The notes under the pieces are model-generated. The model did no database searches. It was not told the origin of the DNA and saw only the letters and a program-made list of their open reading frames with translations. Below, in pieces: positions 7,687 to 17,085 of a stretch of 64,000 nucleotides of DNA (the first letter of the stretch is position 1; the number at the start of each line of letters is the position of its first letter). Source of the stretch: Bradyrhizobium icense (GTDB lineage: Bacteria > Pseudomonadota > Alphaproteobacteria > Rhizobiales > Xanthobacteraceae); contig NZ_CP016428.1 in the NCBI RefSeq assembly GCF_001693385.1, positions 1,054,001-1,118,000 on the forward strand. The letters are read 5' to 3'. The translations under genes and the position numbers were made by a program.

Positions 7687-9792
7687 ATGCAGGCTGCCGT
7701 TGCGATACCAATCCTCCTCGCAGCATTGGCGCTCGCCGCCTTCGCTGTGTCCGGCGTTGCGCTGTGGCAGGCGGTGCAACTTGGCGGAGCGGTCGGCGTT
7801 TACATGTCCATCGCATTTGCCGTCGTCGCCGCTTTGGTGGCGCTGGCTTGGGCTCTGCTGCATGTCAAGCTCCTCAAGCCCTTGGCCGCTCTGAAGCGGG
7901 AACTGCTGATGCAGTCGCAGATACGCGTCGATCGACCGCTCGCGGTCGATCGCGGCCACTTGCTCAATGGGCTCCCGACGGCGGTCGACAAAATACTCGG
8001 CACGCTCCGAGCTGCGCGTGGCGAGACACAGGAGGCCGTTGATGCTGCCACGCGGCGAGCGGAGGAACAGAAGAGCCGGCTCGAGGCCATCCTGCTCGAT
8101 CTCTCCGAAGGTGTGATCGTCTGCAATCTCGAGCACCGCATACTCCTCTACAACCAGGCTGCCGCCCGGATACTCAACGCGCGCGACACGCTTGGGCTTG
8201 CCCGCTCATTGTTTGGCGTGCTGACGCGAGAGCCCGTGCTATTGACGCTTGAGCTGCTCCTGCAACGGTCAGAGGACGCAGCCGGCGATGAAGCCCGGTC
8301 CACCGCAGAATCGACGCTCGATTCCACGACGCGCCGCTTCGTCTGTGCGTCGGTCGACCTTGCTACTTTGCTGCAGGCGAGGCTCAGCCTGGTGCGCGAA
8401 CCTTCGGGCCGCGCCTCAGGCTACGTGTTGACCTTTGCCGATGTCGGCGCCGAACTCGAGAACGTGGCCCAGCGCGATGCGCTCTTGCGTGAGGTCGCCA
8501 TGGAATGGCGACGGCCACTTGCAAGCTTGCGCGCCGCCGCCGAAATGCTGGCGGGAGAGCTCGAAGCGGGCGAGCGCCGCGTCTTTCAGGACATCGTTGG
8601 CAAGGAGATCGGAACCCTCGATCGGAGCTTTGCCGACGTTGCGCAGCGTTACGAACGCCTTGCGACGGGTCAGTGGCCGTTGGCCGACATTTACTCGCTG
8701 GATCTGTTCCGCGCCGTCCGCAGGCATTTGGCCGACGCCGACGGCATCCAGGTCACCCCCGTGGGCGTGCCGGTCTGGATTCATGCCGACAGCCACTCGC
8801 TGGTGCTTGCGCTCGAGCATCTCATCCGCGCCGTTGCCAGGCACACGGCGAAAGCCGCCTTCGATATCGGCGCCGTGGTGCGAGGCGAGTACGTCTACGT
8901 CGAGGTGGTTTGGGACGGCGCACCGCTCGCCTCGGCGATTATCGAAGCCTGGCTGGCGGAGCCGCTGAAGGGCACGATCGGCAACCGCACGGTCCACCAG
9001 ATCGTGGAGCGACATGGCAGCGAGCTATGGAGCCAGGCGCTGCCAGAGGGGCGCACGTGCCTCAGATTGCCGCTAAGGAAGACCGAGCAGCCACGCGTCC
9101 CGGAACGGTTGGACCGCGTTGCGCCGATGCCGGAGCTATATGACTTCGACTTGTTTGCTCCTTCGACTGAGGCAATCAGGGACACGCCGTTGCACAAGCT
9201 CAACCTGGTCGTCTTCGACACCGAGACCACCGGCCTCAGGCCCAACGAGGGCGATGAGCTCATCTCAGTCGGCGCGGTTCGTGTGGTCAATGGTCGCATC
9301 CTGACGGGCGAGACCTTCGAGCGGCTGATCAATCCGAGCCGCGTTATCCCGGCCAGCACCACGCGAATTCACGGCATCACCACCGAAATGGTGCGCGACA
9401 AGCCCCCTGCCCATGTCATCTTGCCACAGTTCAAGTCCTTCATCGGTGACTCCGTGCTCGTCGCCTACAACGCCGCGTTCGACATGAAATTCCTTGAGAA
9501 CGGAGCCGAGCAGGCAGGCGTCAAATTCGACAACCCGGTGCTCGATGCCCTGCTTCTGTCCATGTATCTGCAGCCGGATGTGTCCGATTTTTCGCTGACC
9601 GCCACTGCCGAACGACTGGGTGTCGAGGTCATTCGCAGGCACACCGCAATCGGCGACGCCATGACCACGGCCGCGATCTTCGTGAAGCTCCTGGATCTGT
9701 TGAAAGCCCGCGGGATCGAGACGCTCGGTCAAGCCGCCAGGATCTCAAGCCGGATGATGGAGCAGCGTCGTCAGCAGGCACAACTTACATGA
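7687..9792 (+). CDS. Membrane pseudokinase fused to a DEDDh 3'-5' exonuclease domain
   Basis: A 701-residue fusion. Residues 5-25 and 36-57 are membrane segments, about 131-235 resemble a PAS domain (RLEAILLDLSEGVIVCN) and about 255-460 resemble a histidine-kinase core. The kinase part looks inactive: M272 replaces the phosphoacceptor histidine in the MEWRRPL motif (active kinases have HExRxPL). The N-box lacks its asparagine (HLIRAVAR near 378-385). From about residue 505 there is a DNA polymerase III epsilon-like exonuclease with all five catalytic residues: D511, E513, D599, H652 and D657. The ATG at 7687 is chosen because an upstream start at 7645 would overlap the regulator gene. The role is unknown; it would tether a nuclease to the membrane in an acetate-response operon. 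Confidence 0.88.
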   Translation: MQAAVAIPILLAALALAAFAVSGVALWQAVQLGGAVGVYMSIAFAVVAALVALAWALLHVKLLKPLAALKRELLMQSQIRVDRPLAVDRGHLLNGLPTAVDKILGTLRAARGETQEAVDAATRRAEEQKSRLEAILLDLSEGVIVCNLEHRILLYNQAAARILNARDTLGLARSLFGVLTREPVLLTLELLLQRSEDAAGDEARSTAESTLDSTTRRFVCASVDLATLLQARLSLVREPSGRASGYVLTFADVGAELENVAQRDALLREVAMEWRRPLASLRAAAEMLAGELEAGERRVFQDIVGKEIGTLDRSFADVAQRYERLATGQWPLADIYSLDLFRAVRRHLADADGIQVTPVGVPVWIHADSHSLVLALEHLIRAVARHTAKAAFDIGAVVRGEYVYVEVVWDGAPLASAIIEAWLAEPLKGTIGNRTVHQIVERHGSELWSQALPEGRTCLRLPLRKTEQPRVPERLDRVAPMPELYDFDLFAPSTEAIRDTPLHKLNLVVFDTETTGLRPNEGDELISVGAVRVVNGRILTGETFERLINPSRVIPASTTRIHGITTEMVRDKPPAHVILPQFKSFIGDSVLVAYNAAFDMKFLENGAEQAGVKFDNPVLDALLLSMYLQPDVSDFSLTATAERLGVEVIRRHTAIGDAMTTAAIFVKLLDLLKARGIETLGQAARISSRMMEQRRQQAQLT

Positions 9793-9844
9793 TCGCGCGC
9801 CGCCGAGGCAGCAACGCAGCGAGGAGCGCATAGAGGTGACACAC

Positions 9845-10114
9845 ATGCCAAGGCGAGGATTGGTTGCCGAGCGCTTGATCGGCTTGTTCCTGTTCGGTTT
9901 GCTGCTGCTCACACCGCCGTTGATCGGCGCCTTCGATAAGGCCACCTTCGTGGGTGGGATACCACTGCTCTACCTCTATTTGTTTCTCTCCTGGGCGTTG
10001 CTGATCGCCCTCACGGCGTTGATCGTCGAGCGGCCCGACCCCGACGAGGAGATTGCCGAAAGCGAGCCTGGCGCGGATCCCGACCAAGTCACCAACCGCG
10101 CACCGCGAGGGTGA
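9845..10114 (+). CDS. Small membrane protein preceding the symporter kinase
   Basis: An 89-residue protein with two membrane segments (about residues 8-30 and 40-65, the second LYLYLFLSWALLIALTALIV) and an acidic cytoplasmic tail. AGAGG eight bases upstream favours the ATG at 9845; a GTG at 9836 is an alternative. It ends three bases before the symporter/kinase gene. Small two-pass proteins often precede sodium/acetate symporters (YjcH/DUF485 and DUF4212 types). This one occupies that position, but I cannot assign it to either family. Confidence 0.75.
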   Translation: MPRRGLVAERLIGLFLFGLLLLTPPLIGAFDKATFVGGIPLLYLYLFLSWALLIALTALIVERPDPDEEIAESEPGADPDQVTNRAPRG

Positions 10115-10117
10115 GCC

Positions 10118-12892
10118 ATGCTGGGCGGGTACGTCATAGTCACGGTCTCCTTCCTCTACCTCTCGATCCTGTTCGCCATCGCCTACTATGGTGACCGCCG
10201 CGCGGATCAGCGTAGGAGCATTATCGCGAGCCCCTACATCTTTGCGCTATCCATCGCCGTGTATGCCACAGCCTGGACCTTTTACGGTAGCGTCGGACGG
10301 GCTGCGTCCTCGGGCGTCAGTTTCCTGCCCATCTATCTTGGCCCGACGCTGACCTTCATCCTTGGCTGGTTTTTGATCCGCAAGATCATCCGCATCAGCA
10401 AGGTCAATCGCATTACCTCAATTGCCGACTTCGTTGCGTCGCGCTACGGCAAGAGTTCCTTCCTGGGCGGGCTGGTGACTATCATCGCGGTCGTCGGCAT
10501 CATGCCGTATATCTCGCTGCAGCTGAAGGCGATCTCGACGAGTTTCGCCGTGCTCCAGCATTACCCGGACATCGTGATGCCGGCCAAGCTTGGCTCGACT
10601 CCGGTCTTGCAGGATACAGCGCTATACGTCGCGGTGATCATGGCCGCATTTGCCATCTTGTTTGGCACGCGGCACATCGACGCCAGCGAGCGTCATGAGG
10701 GCATGGTGGCGGCGATTGCCTTCGAGTCGGTGGTCAAGCTGTTCGCTTTCCTAGCGGTTGGGCTATTCGTCACCTTCGGTATCTATGGCGGCTTCGGCGA
10801 AGTGTTCTCGCGCGCGGCCACCGATCCAGCCCTCGCGCGTCTCTTTACGCTCGAGGCAGCCGGCGGGTACACGAGCTGGATTTCGCTGACGCTGGTCTCG
10901 ATGGCAGCCATTGTCTTGCTGCCGCGCCAGTTTCAGGTGCTGGTGGTCGAGAATGTGGATGAGCGCCACATCAAGAAGGCCATCTGGCTGTTCCCGCTGT
11001 ACATGCTGCTCATCAACATTTTCGTCCTGCCGATCGCTTTTGGCGGGCTCCTCCACTTTCCCGGAAATACGGTCGATGCCGACACCTTCGTGTTGACCGT
11101 GCCAATGGCCGAGCATTTTTGGACCATCGCGTTGTTCGCATTCATCGGCGGCCTCTCCGCGGCAACGGGCATGATCATTGTCGAAACCATTGCCCTGGCC
11201 ACCATGGTGTCGAACGATCTCGTCATGCCGCTCCTCTTGCGTTTCGGCCGCCTGCATCTCTCGGAGCGCAAGGATCTGTCTGGCCTCATGCTCGCCATCC
11301 GCCGCAGCGCCATCATCTTCGTGATCCTGCTCGGCTACGCGTATGTCCGGTTGATCGGCGAATCTTACGCGCTCGTCTCCATCGGGCTGATGTCATTCGT
11401 CGCCGCCGCACAGTTCGCGCCCGCTATCCTCGGCGGCATCCTGTGGAAGGGAGCGACCCGCCTCGGCGCGCTGGCTGGAATGAGCGCCGGGTTCCTGGTG
11501 TGGATCTACACGCTGCTGCTGCCTTCGTTCGCACGATCGGGGTGGATCTCAGAGAGCTTTCTGCAGGATGGCCCGTGGGGGCTTGCGCTGTTCAGTCCCT
11601 ATGCGTTGCTCGGGCTTTCCGGTCTCGATCCCGTTGCACACGCCCTGTTCTGGACCATGGCGGTCAATGTCGGGTTGTACGTTGCTGTGTCGCTTGTGAC
11701 GACGCAGACCATGATCGAGCGCAGCCAGGCCGTACAGTTTGTCGACATCTTCAAGCAGCCATCCGAGGGCGCGCGCATTTGGCGTGGCACGGCCACCATT
11801 GGCGACCTCCGTCGCCTCTCGAACCGCTTCATCGGTGAGACCCTGACGGAACAAGCCCTCCAGCGCTTCGAGCGCGACCGAGGGCGCCGGCTCGACGATG
11901 CGCATGCGGCGGACGCGGACATCGTGCATTACGCGGAGCGGCAACTCGCCGGCGCCATTGGTGCGGCCTCCGCGCGGATCATGATCGCCTCAGTGTTGAG
12001 GGAGGAGATGCACGACATCGACGAGGTCATGCAGATCCTCGATGAGGCTTCTCAACTCGTTGTCTACAGCCGTCAACTGGAGGAGAAGTCGCAGCAGCTC
12101 GAGGCTGCGACGGCAGAGCTCAGGGCGGCCAACGAGCGGCTCAAGGAGCTCGACAAGATGAAGGATGACTTTGTCTCGACGATCAGCCATGAGTTCAGGA
12201 CACCGCTCACCTCGATCCGCTCCTTCAGTGAGATCGTGCACGACAATCCGGACATTCCCGTCGAGCAGCGCAAGATGTTCCTTGGTACTATCGTTCAGGA
12301 AACCGAGCGGCTGACCAGGCTTGTCAACGACATCCTCGACCTCGCCAAGATGGAGGCCGGCCAGACGGATTGGCAACTGGCCAGGATCGAGCCAAGGAAG
12401 GTGATCGACAACGCGCTCGCCGCAACGGCCGGCCTCTTCGCCAAGAACCCTCGCATCAAGCTCAAGTGTCGCGTGGCCGAGGACCTGCCGAGGATTCTCG
12501 TTGACGCCGACCGGATCACGCAAGTGCTGGTCAATCTGATTTCCAACGCGGTCAAGTTCTGCGACAAGGACGATGGTTTGATAACCATTGTGGGGCGAGC
12601 AGAAGCGGGATCCATCCTGGTCAGTGTGCGTGACAATGGTGTCGGTATCGCCAAGGAGGATCACAAGAAGATTTTCGAGCGCTTCCGCCAGGCGGGTGAC
12701 ACATTGATCGGCAAGCCGCAGGGCACCGGTCTGGGGCTGCCGATCAGCTTGCATATCCTTGAGCGCTTCGGGGGCACCATCTGGGTCGAAAGCGAACTCG
12801 GCAAGGGTGCGACTTTTTTCGTCCGCATCCCCTCGGCCGCCGCTTCGGCCGAGTTCCTCCACTCGGCCACCGCCGCTCGCGAAATCACTTGA
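10118..12892 (+). CDS. CrbS-like sodium/solute symporter fused to a histidine kinase
   Basis: A 924-residue protein. The N-terminal half (about 1-480) is an SLC5-type symporter with roughly 13 membrane segments. A linker with a STAC-like position follows, then a coiled coil (EEKSQQLEAATAELRAANE, near 650-675). The kinase core has H691 in TISHEFRTPLTSIRSF, the N-box NLISNAVKF, the DNGVGIAKED box and GTGLGLP. All catalytic features are intact. There is no PAS or receiver domain at the C-terminus, unlike some CrbS proteins. Known CrbS kinases sense or transport acetate and control acetyl-CoA synthetase; an acs gene 2.2 kb downstream supports the same job here. Confidence 0.92.
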   Translation: MLGGYVIVTVSFLYLSILFAIAYYGDRRADQRRSIIASPYIFALSIAVYATAWTFYGSVGRAASSGVSFLPIYLGPTLTFILGWFLIRKIIRISKVNRITSIADFVASRYGKSSFLGGLVTIIAVVGIMPYISLQLKAISTSFAVLQHYPDIVMPAKLGSTPVLQDTALYVAVIMAAFAILFGTRHIDASERHEGMVAAIAFESVVKLFAFLAVGLFVTFGIYGGFGEVFSRAATDPALARLFTLEAAGGYTSWISLTLVSMAAIVLLPRQFQVLVVENVDERHIKKAIWLFPLYMLLINIFVLPIAFGGLLHFPGNTVDADTFVLTVPMAEHFWTIALFAFIGGLSAATGMIIVETIALATMVSNDLVMPLLLRFGRLHLSERKDLSGLMLAIRRSAIIFVILLGYAYVRLIGESYALVSIGLMSFVAAAQFAPAILGGILWKGATRLGALAGMSAGFLVWIYTLLLPSFARSGWISESFLQDGPWGLALFSPYALLGLSGLDPVAHALFWTMAVNVGLYVAVSLVTTQTMIERSQAVQFVDIFKQPSEGARIWRGTATIGDLRRLSNRFIGETLTEQALQRFERDRGRRLDDAHAADADIVHYAERQLAGAIGAASARIMIASVLREEMHDIDEVMQILDEASQLVVYSRQLEEKSQQLEAATAELRAANERLKELDKMKDDFVSTISHEFRTPLTSIRSFSEIVHDNPDIPVEQRKMFLGTIVQETERLTRLVNDILDLAKMEAGQTDWQLARIEPRKVIDNALAATAGLFAKNPRIKLKCRVAEDLPRILVDADRITQVLVNLISNAVKFCDKDDGLITIVGRAEAGSILVSVRDNGVGIAKEDHKKIFERFRQAGDTLIGKPQGTGLGLPISLHILERFGGTIWVESELGKGATFFVRIPSAAASAEFLHSATAAREIT

Positions 12893-12923
12893 TCGCAACG
12901 TGGCGAGTTGCGCGCCAGCTAGT

Positions 12924-14408
12924 TCAGAGCGAGCGTTCCGCGAATTCCATATTCAGTGTTGCACGCAGGTTTTCGATGGCGCGGAAAGACGCCACGAGAT
13001 GTTTGTTTTCGCGTGGTGAGAGATCAGCCACGGGGACATAATTGGTGATCTTGCGCCCGGCCTTGAAGTCCTCCAGCTGCTGGCGCAGCAGGAGACGGGT
13101 TATATGCCTGAACGCGTCGGCAAGATCCTCATGGTCTCCAGCGCTGATGGCTCCCTTCTCCTTGAGGCAGTCAAGCCGGGTGAGAGTCGACGTGGCCGGA
13201 ATGCCGGCTTTAAGCGCAAGTAGCCGCGCACCCTCCACGAGCGGTAGCGTTCCACGAAGCTTCAGGTTCACCACACCCTGCCGATCCTCCCCATGGTACT
13301 CCTTGCGCAAGCGTCCGAACCAGCCGAGAGCCACCTTGTGTTCGGCTTCGATGGCGAACAGGTGTCGGAGGAACTGAGGGTACGCCGGTGTTACTGCAGT
13401 GACGTGGGTGCGGAGTTCGCTTGAGAGTGCGGGATCGCCGAACGCATGACGGAAATCGAAGAAGATATCGCAGTTCAACAGCATCTCGGACTCGCGCCGC
13501 CTGATCCAGTTGTCGATCTGCCGGCGCCAATCCGACAGGCTCTTGCGCCAGACGGGATTGGTGGCCATGACATCGCCGACGCAGAGGCGAAAGCCGATCG
13601 CGTCAAGCATCCGCGTCATGCGCTCGGCAAGCTCCAGAAAATATGCGTCCGCACGCTTGCCTTGGCCGCCGACGTCGTCAGCGAGGATGAAGCCATTGTC
13701 CTGGTCGGGCGCCAGAAAGTTTTCGCCGCGCCCACCCGACCCCATGATAATGAGAGCGAACCGCGCAGGAGGCTCCCCCCAGCCGTCGTCGCGCATCGCC
13801 GCTTCGACCAGCCTCAAGACACGTCGGTGGATATCGTTGTTGATCTCCGTGAGCAGCGACTGCACCTCCGGCGCCGGAACGTTGTTGTCCAACAGTGCGC
13901 TGGCAAGCTGGGCCTGCGCCTCCTTTATGAGGTGCAGGCCCTCGACGCTCTCCTCGTGCGTGAGTTGCTCGATGAGCGACATACTCTCGCTCGACAAAGA
14001 GGCGAGCGCTTCGTCCAGGGCGAGCATGCCGATCATCGCTCCGCTCCAGTCCACGACGGGGACATGCCGAAGCTTGCTACGGCGCATCAAGGCGACCGCC
14101 TGGAAAAGGTATTCGTCGGCCCCCGCCACGACGACCGGCGACGTCATCACCGACTCGACGCCTTGATCGGGCTCCGTACGCCACGCGATCCGACGCACGA
14201 CGTCTTGTTCCGTCACGATGCCCCTGGGCCGGCCCGCGCCATCGATGACGACAGCGCAGGACGCAGGCGTCGCCGTCATCAGGCTTACGACCTCGCTCAC
14301 CGTCGCGCTCGGTGCAACACGCACAGGCGGCGGTCGCATATGGTCGCGTACGAGGCGCCGGAAAATCTCGGTTTGCGTACTCAATGGTGGTTTGCTCCGT
14401 GGACCCAC
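12924..14408 (-). CDS. CBS-pair and DUF294 nucleotidyltransferase-like protein
   Basis: A 494-residue soluble protein. Two CBS domains fill about residues 22-140, followed by a helical region and a DUF294 nucleotidyltransferase-like domain with the hallmark MGSGGRGENFLAPDQDNG near residues 215-235. The C-terminal DUF294 substrate-binding domain follows. CBS pairs usually bind adenine nucleotides, so activity may respond to AMP/ATP or acetyl-adenylate status. It converges on the CrbS-like gene and lies on the same strand as acs. The GTG at 14408 gives the longest frame; a TTG at 14384 with GGAG ten bases upstream (start LSTQTEIFRR) is equally plausible. Confidence 0.88.
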   Translation of the reverse strand: MGPRSKPPLSTQTEIFRRLVRDHMRPPPVRVAPSATVSEVVSLMTATPASCAVVIDGAGRPRGIVTEQDVVRRIAWRTEPDQGVESVMTSPVVVAGADEYLFQAVALMRRSKLRHVPVVDWSGAMIGMLALDEALASLSSESMSLIEQLTHEESVEGLHLIKEAQAQLASALLDNNVPAPEVQSLLTEINNDIHRRVLRLVEAAMRDDGWGEPPARFALIIMGSGGRGENFLAPDQDNGFILADDVGGQGKRADAYFLELAERMTRMLDAIGFRLCVGDVMATNPVWRKSLSDWRRQIDNWIRRRESEMLLNCDIFFDFRHAFGDPALSSELRTHVTAVTPAYPQFLRHLFAIEAEHKVALGWFGRLRKEYHGEDRQGVVNLKLRGTLPLVEGARLLALKAGIPATSTLTRLDCLKEKGAISAGDHEDLADAFRHITRLLLRQQLEDFKAGRKITNYVPVADLSPRENKHLVASFRAIENLRATLNMEFAERSL

Positions 14409-14743
14409 ATGCTCCAGGCACGATCATCAGGCCACGATTTGAACCTACCACTACGCGGTTCGCGCTTATGGCCTCCGGCTACAGTCTAGATTATATTGTA
14501 GTTCACATGGGAGTTCGAAGTCTTGTTCTGGGTGGCGCGCCATGGCTCTGGACGCTCGGAATTTTCACGGTTTCAGCTAACGGTCCACTCTGTTTTGGCC
14601 GGGGGGAGCGCCACTATCTTTGATGCAGGTTTGTCACGCCGCACCTAGCTGGTGCTGAAATGTGTCAGCGACCGATCGCCCGCTGGACACCCAGCTCTCG
14701 CCGTCCGCGACTGCTGCGCGCTCCGTGGTTCCCGCGATTGGCG
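14409..14743. other. Gene-free stretch containing dispersed repeat copy A
   Basis: About 335 bp between two minus-strand genes. It holds one copy of a 32-bp dispersed repeat (14511-14542). No other gene, promoter or terminator could be supported. Confidence 0.4.
14511..14542. repeat. Dispersed 32-bp repeat ending in TGGCGCGCCA, copy A
   Basis: Starts GAGTTCG and ends with the perfect palindrome TGGCGCGCCA. Related copies lie at 17479-17510 (same length) and 20650-20680 (one base shorter). All three are in the same orientation and in intergenic DNA. Between copies A and B, 27 of 32 positions agree by eye. Confidence 0.7.
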
Positions 14744-15001
14744 CTACTGCGGCTGATATCCCTCAATGCGCGTCAGCAGTTGTTCTTCCAGCCCGGCCCG
14801 GCGCTTTTTGAGCCACTCAACTTCCGCCTCCTGATCAGCTTCCGCCTCGTAAACCTTAAGGAGATCAGTGACGCGGCAATATTGGTGGCAAAGCGCGTCG
14901 AAGGTTCCGTCCGTCGCCGCCAACCGGCGCACCACCTCTTCATCCTCGGAGAACCTCGCCAGCAATGGCCGGATGCACTCCACGATTTCGTTCGTTCCCA
15001 T
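14744..15001 (-). CDS. Small helical protein downstream of acs
   Basis: An 85-residue soluble protein with charged helices and two cysteines (LCHQYCRVTDLL). The ATG at 15001 (MGTNEIVECIRPLL) follows a GAGGAG and is preferred over a start at 15040. It begins 56 bases after the acs stop on the same strand and is probably cotranscribed with it. I do not recognise a named family. Confidence 0.65.
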   Translation of the reverse strand: MGTNEIVECIRPLLARFSEDEEVVRRLAATDGTFDALCHQYCRVTDLLKVYEAEADQEAEVEWLKKRRAGLEEQLLTRIEGYQPQ

Positions 15002-15057
15002 CGCTCCTCGCTGTTCTGTCCGACGCGTTTCGCGGGACAAGCCGCGAAGACCGCGGA

Positions 15058-17085
15058 CTAGGATTTCATCTTTCGAATCTCATCGACGATCTCGGGATTG
15101 GCCAGCGTCGAGATGTCGCCGGCGTCCTCGTCGTTCGAAATCGCCGCAAGCACACGGCGCATGATCTTGCCAGAACGGGTCTTTGGCATGTCGGGCACCA
15201 TCACGATACGGCGCGGGCGCGCGATGGCCCCAATCTCCCGGATTACGGAATCTTCTACTCGCTTGCGGATGGATTCGTTTGGTGCGAGTCCGGGCTTCAG
15301 CGATACGTAAAGGTCGGGGATCTTGCCTTTGATCTCGTCTCTGGCGGGGACGACTGCCGCTTCCGCGATCTCTTCAACAAGCAGGCTGGCGGATTCGATC
15401 TCCTTGGTCCCAAGCCTATGCCCGGCCACGTTGATGACATCGTCGATTCGACCCAGGATGCGATAATAGCCATCGGCCGCCTGCAGAGCGCCGTCGCCGG
15501 CCATGTACGGCCAATCGCGCCAGTCACGGCTCGTTCGGTCCTTGCAGTAGCGCGCGTAGTACTGTTGGACGAAGCGATCGGGGTCTTTCCAGATCGTCTG
15601 AAATGAGCCCGGCCAGGGGTTCTGGATGCAGATGTTTCCGGCACGGCCGGAGCGCGGTGGAATCTCGGCGCCTGCCTCGTCATAGATGATCGGGTGAATG
15701 CCGGGCACGGCCGGCCCCGCGCTTCCCGGCTTCATGGGATGAAGAGCCGGCACCGTGCTGCACAGAAAGCCGCCGTTCTCCGTTTGCCACCAGGTGTCGA
15801 CGATGGCCGCCTCGCCCTTGCCAACGACCTCGTGGTACCACTTCCACACTGCCGGTTCGATGGGCTCGCCCACCGTGGTCATATGCTTGAAGTGGTGATT
15901 GTACTTCGGCGGCTCGTCGGGCCCAGCGCGCCGAAGCGCCCGTATTGCTGTCGGCGAGGTGTGAAAGATGTTGACGTCGAGTTCTTCGGCGATGCGCCAC
16001 GGACGCCCCGCGTCGGGATAGGTAGGAAGCCCCTCGTACACCACCGAGGAGGCTGCGAGCGCCAGTGGCCCATAGACGATGTAGGAGTGACCTGTGATCC
16101 AGCCAATATCGGCCATGCACCAGTAGACATCCTCCGGATGGATGTCCTGAATGTATTTCGACGTTCCCGCGACGTAGGACAGATATCCACCGATGCTGTG
16201 CTGACATCCCTTCGGCCTCCCGGTGGTGCCGCTGGTGTACATCAGGAACAGCGGATCTTCCGCAGCCATTTCCACAGGGTCGACCCGGCGCCGCCGATAG
16301 GCCGACAACATCTCGTTCATGACGAAATCGCGGCCCCCAACCAGCGGCGTTTTGCTTGAATATCGCCCCGGATACCTCTGCCACACGAGCACCTTCTCGA
16401 CATTGACGCCTTCCTTCTCTGCCTCGCTGACGGCGACGTCGGCTTTCTCCTTGTGATCGAGAAGCTGGCCGCCACGGCAATAGGCGTCCATTGTGATCAG
16501 CACTCGGCTTTCGGAATCGACGATGCGATCTGCCGTGGCCTTCCCGCTGAAGCCGCTAAAGACTTGCGAGTGAATGACCCCGAGCCTGGCGCACGCGAGC
16601 ATCGTAATCGGAAGCTCTGGCACCATGGGCATGTGCAACGTCACCCGGTCGCCCTTCTTGAGACCGCAGCCATCTCGCAACAATGCGGCGACCTCGTTCA
16701 CGCGCACATAGAGATCCTGGTAGGTGACGTGCTGGATCGCTTCGTGCTCCGGCTCGGGGACGAAGTGGATCGCCGTCTTGTTCTTGTACTTGGCGAGATG
16801 GCGATCGACGCAGTTGTAACTGGCGTTGATCCTGCCGCCGACGAACCAGCGCCAGAACGGTGGATTGCTCGTATCGAGCGTGATGTCCCAGGGGCGGTAC
16901 CAGTCAAGAAGGTCGGCGTATTCCTTGAAGCAGTCCGGGACGTTATCGAGACTGAATCGATCGAAGACCGCTTTGTCGGTCAGGTTGGCCTGCGCGAGAA
17001 ATCTCTCCGGCGGGTTGACGTAGTTCTCTTCCTGCCAGTGGACCGCGATCTCGGCTTCCGACACTTCTGCTGTGCTTTGTGACAT
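15058..17085 (-). CDS. acs: Acetate-CoA ligase (acetyl-CoA synthetase), AMP-forming
   Basis: A 675-residue adenylate-forming enzyme converting acetate, ATP and CoA to acetyl-CoA, AMP and pyrophosphate. Visible signatures are the ATP-binding loop YTSGTTGRPKG, the acetate-pocket region DTWWQTENGG whose tryptophan limits acyl size, the YMAGDGA/GRIDDVINVAGHRLG core and the PKTRSGKIMRR lysine, a common acetylation target. The length and tryptophan favour acetate, but propionate or acrylate cannot be excluded. It is divergent from a UPF0182 gene. The neighbouring CrbS-like kinase and DUF294 protein suggest acetate-responsive control. Confidence 0.88.
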   Translation of the reverse strand: MSQSTAEVSEAEIAVHWQEENYVNPPERFLAQANLTDKAVFDRFSLDNVPDCFKEYADLLDWYRPWDITLDTSNPPFWRWFVGGRINASYNCVDRHLAKYKNKTAIHFVPEPEHEAIQHVTYQDLYVRVNEVAALLRDGCGLKKGDRVTLHMPMVPELPITMLACARLGVIHSQVFSGFSGKATADRIVDSESRVLITMDAYCRGGQLLDHKEKADVAVSEAEKEGVNVEKVLVWQRYPGRYSSKTPLVGGRDFVMNEMLSAYRRRRVDPVEMAAEDPLFLMYTSGTTGRPKGCQHSIGGYLSYVAGTSKYIQDIHPEDVYWCMADIGWITGHSYIVYGPLALAASSVVYEGLPTYPDAGRPWRIAEELDVNIFHTSPTAIRALRRAGPDEPPKYNHHFKHMTTVGEPIEPAVWKWYHEVVGKGEAAIVDTWWQTENGGFLCSTVPALHPMKPGSAGPAVPGIHPIIYDEAGAEIPPRSGRAGNICIQNPWPGSFQTIWKDPDRFVQQYYARYCKDRTSRDWRDWPYMAGDGALQAADGYYRILGRIDDVINVAGHRLGTKEIESASLLVEEIAEAAVVPARDEIKGKIPDLYVSLKPGLAPNESIRKRVEDSVIREIGAIARPRRIVMVPDMPKTRSGKIMRRVLAAISNDEDAGDISTLANPEIVDEIRKMKS

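Noticed and set aside
13446..14489. Plus-strand frame of 347 codons opposite the CBS-DUF294 gene
   Set aside because: Antisense shadow; the minus-strand gene has clear CBS and nucleotidyltransferase motifs.
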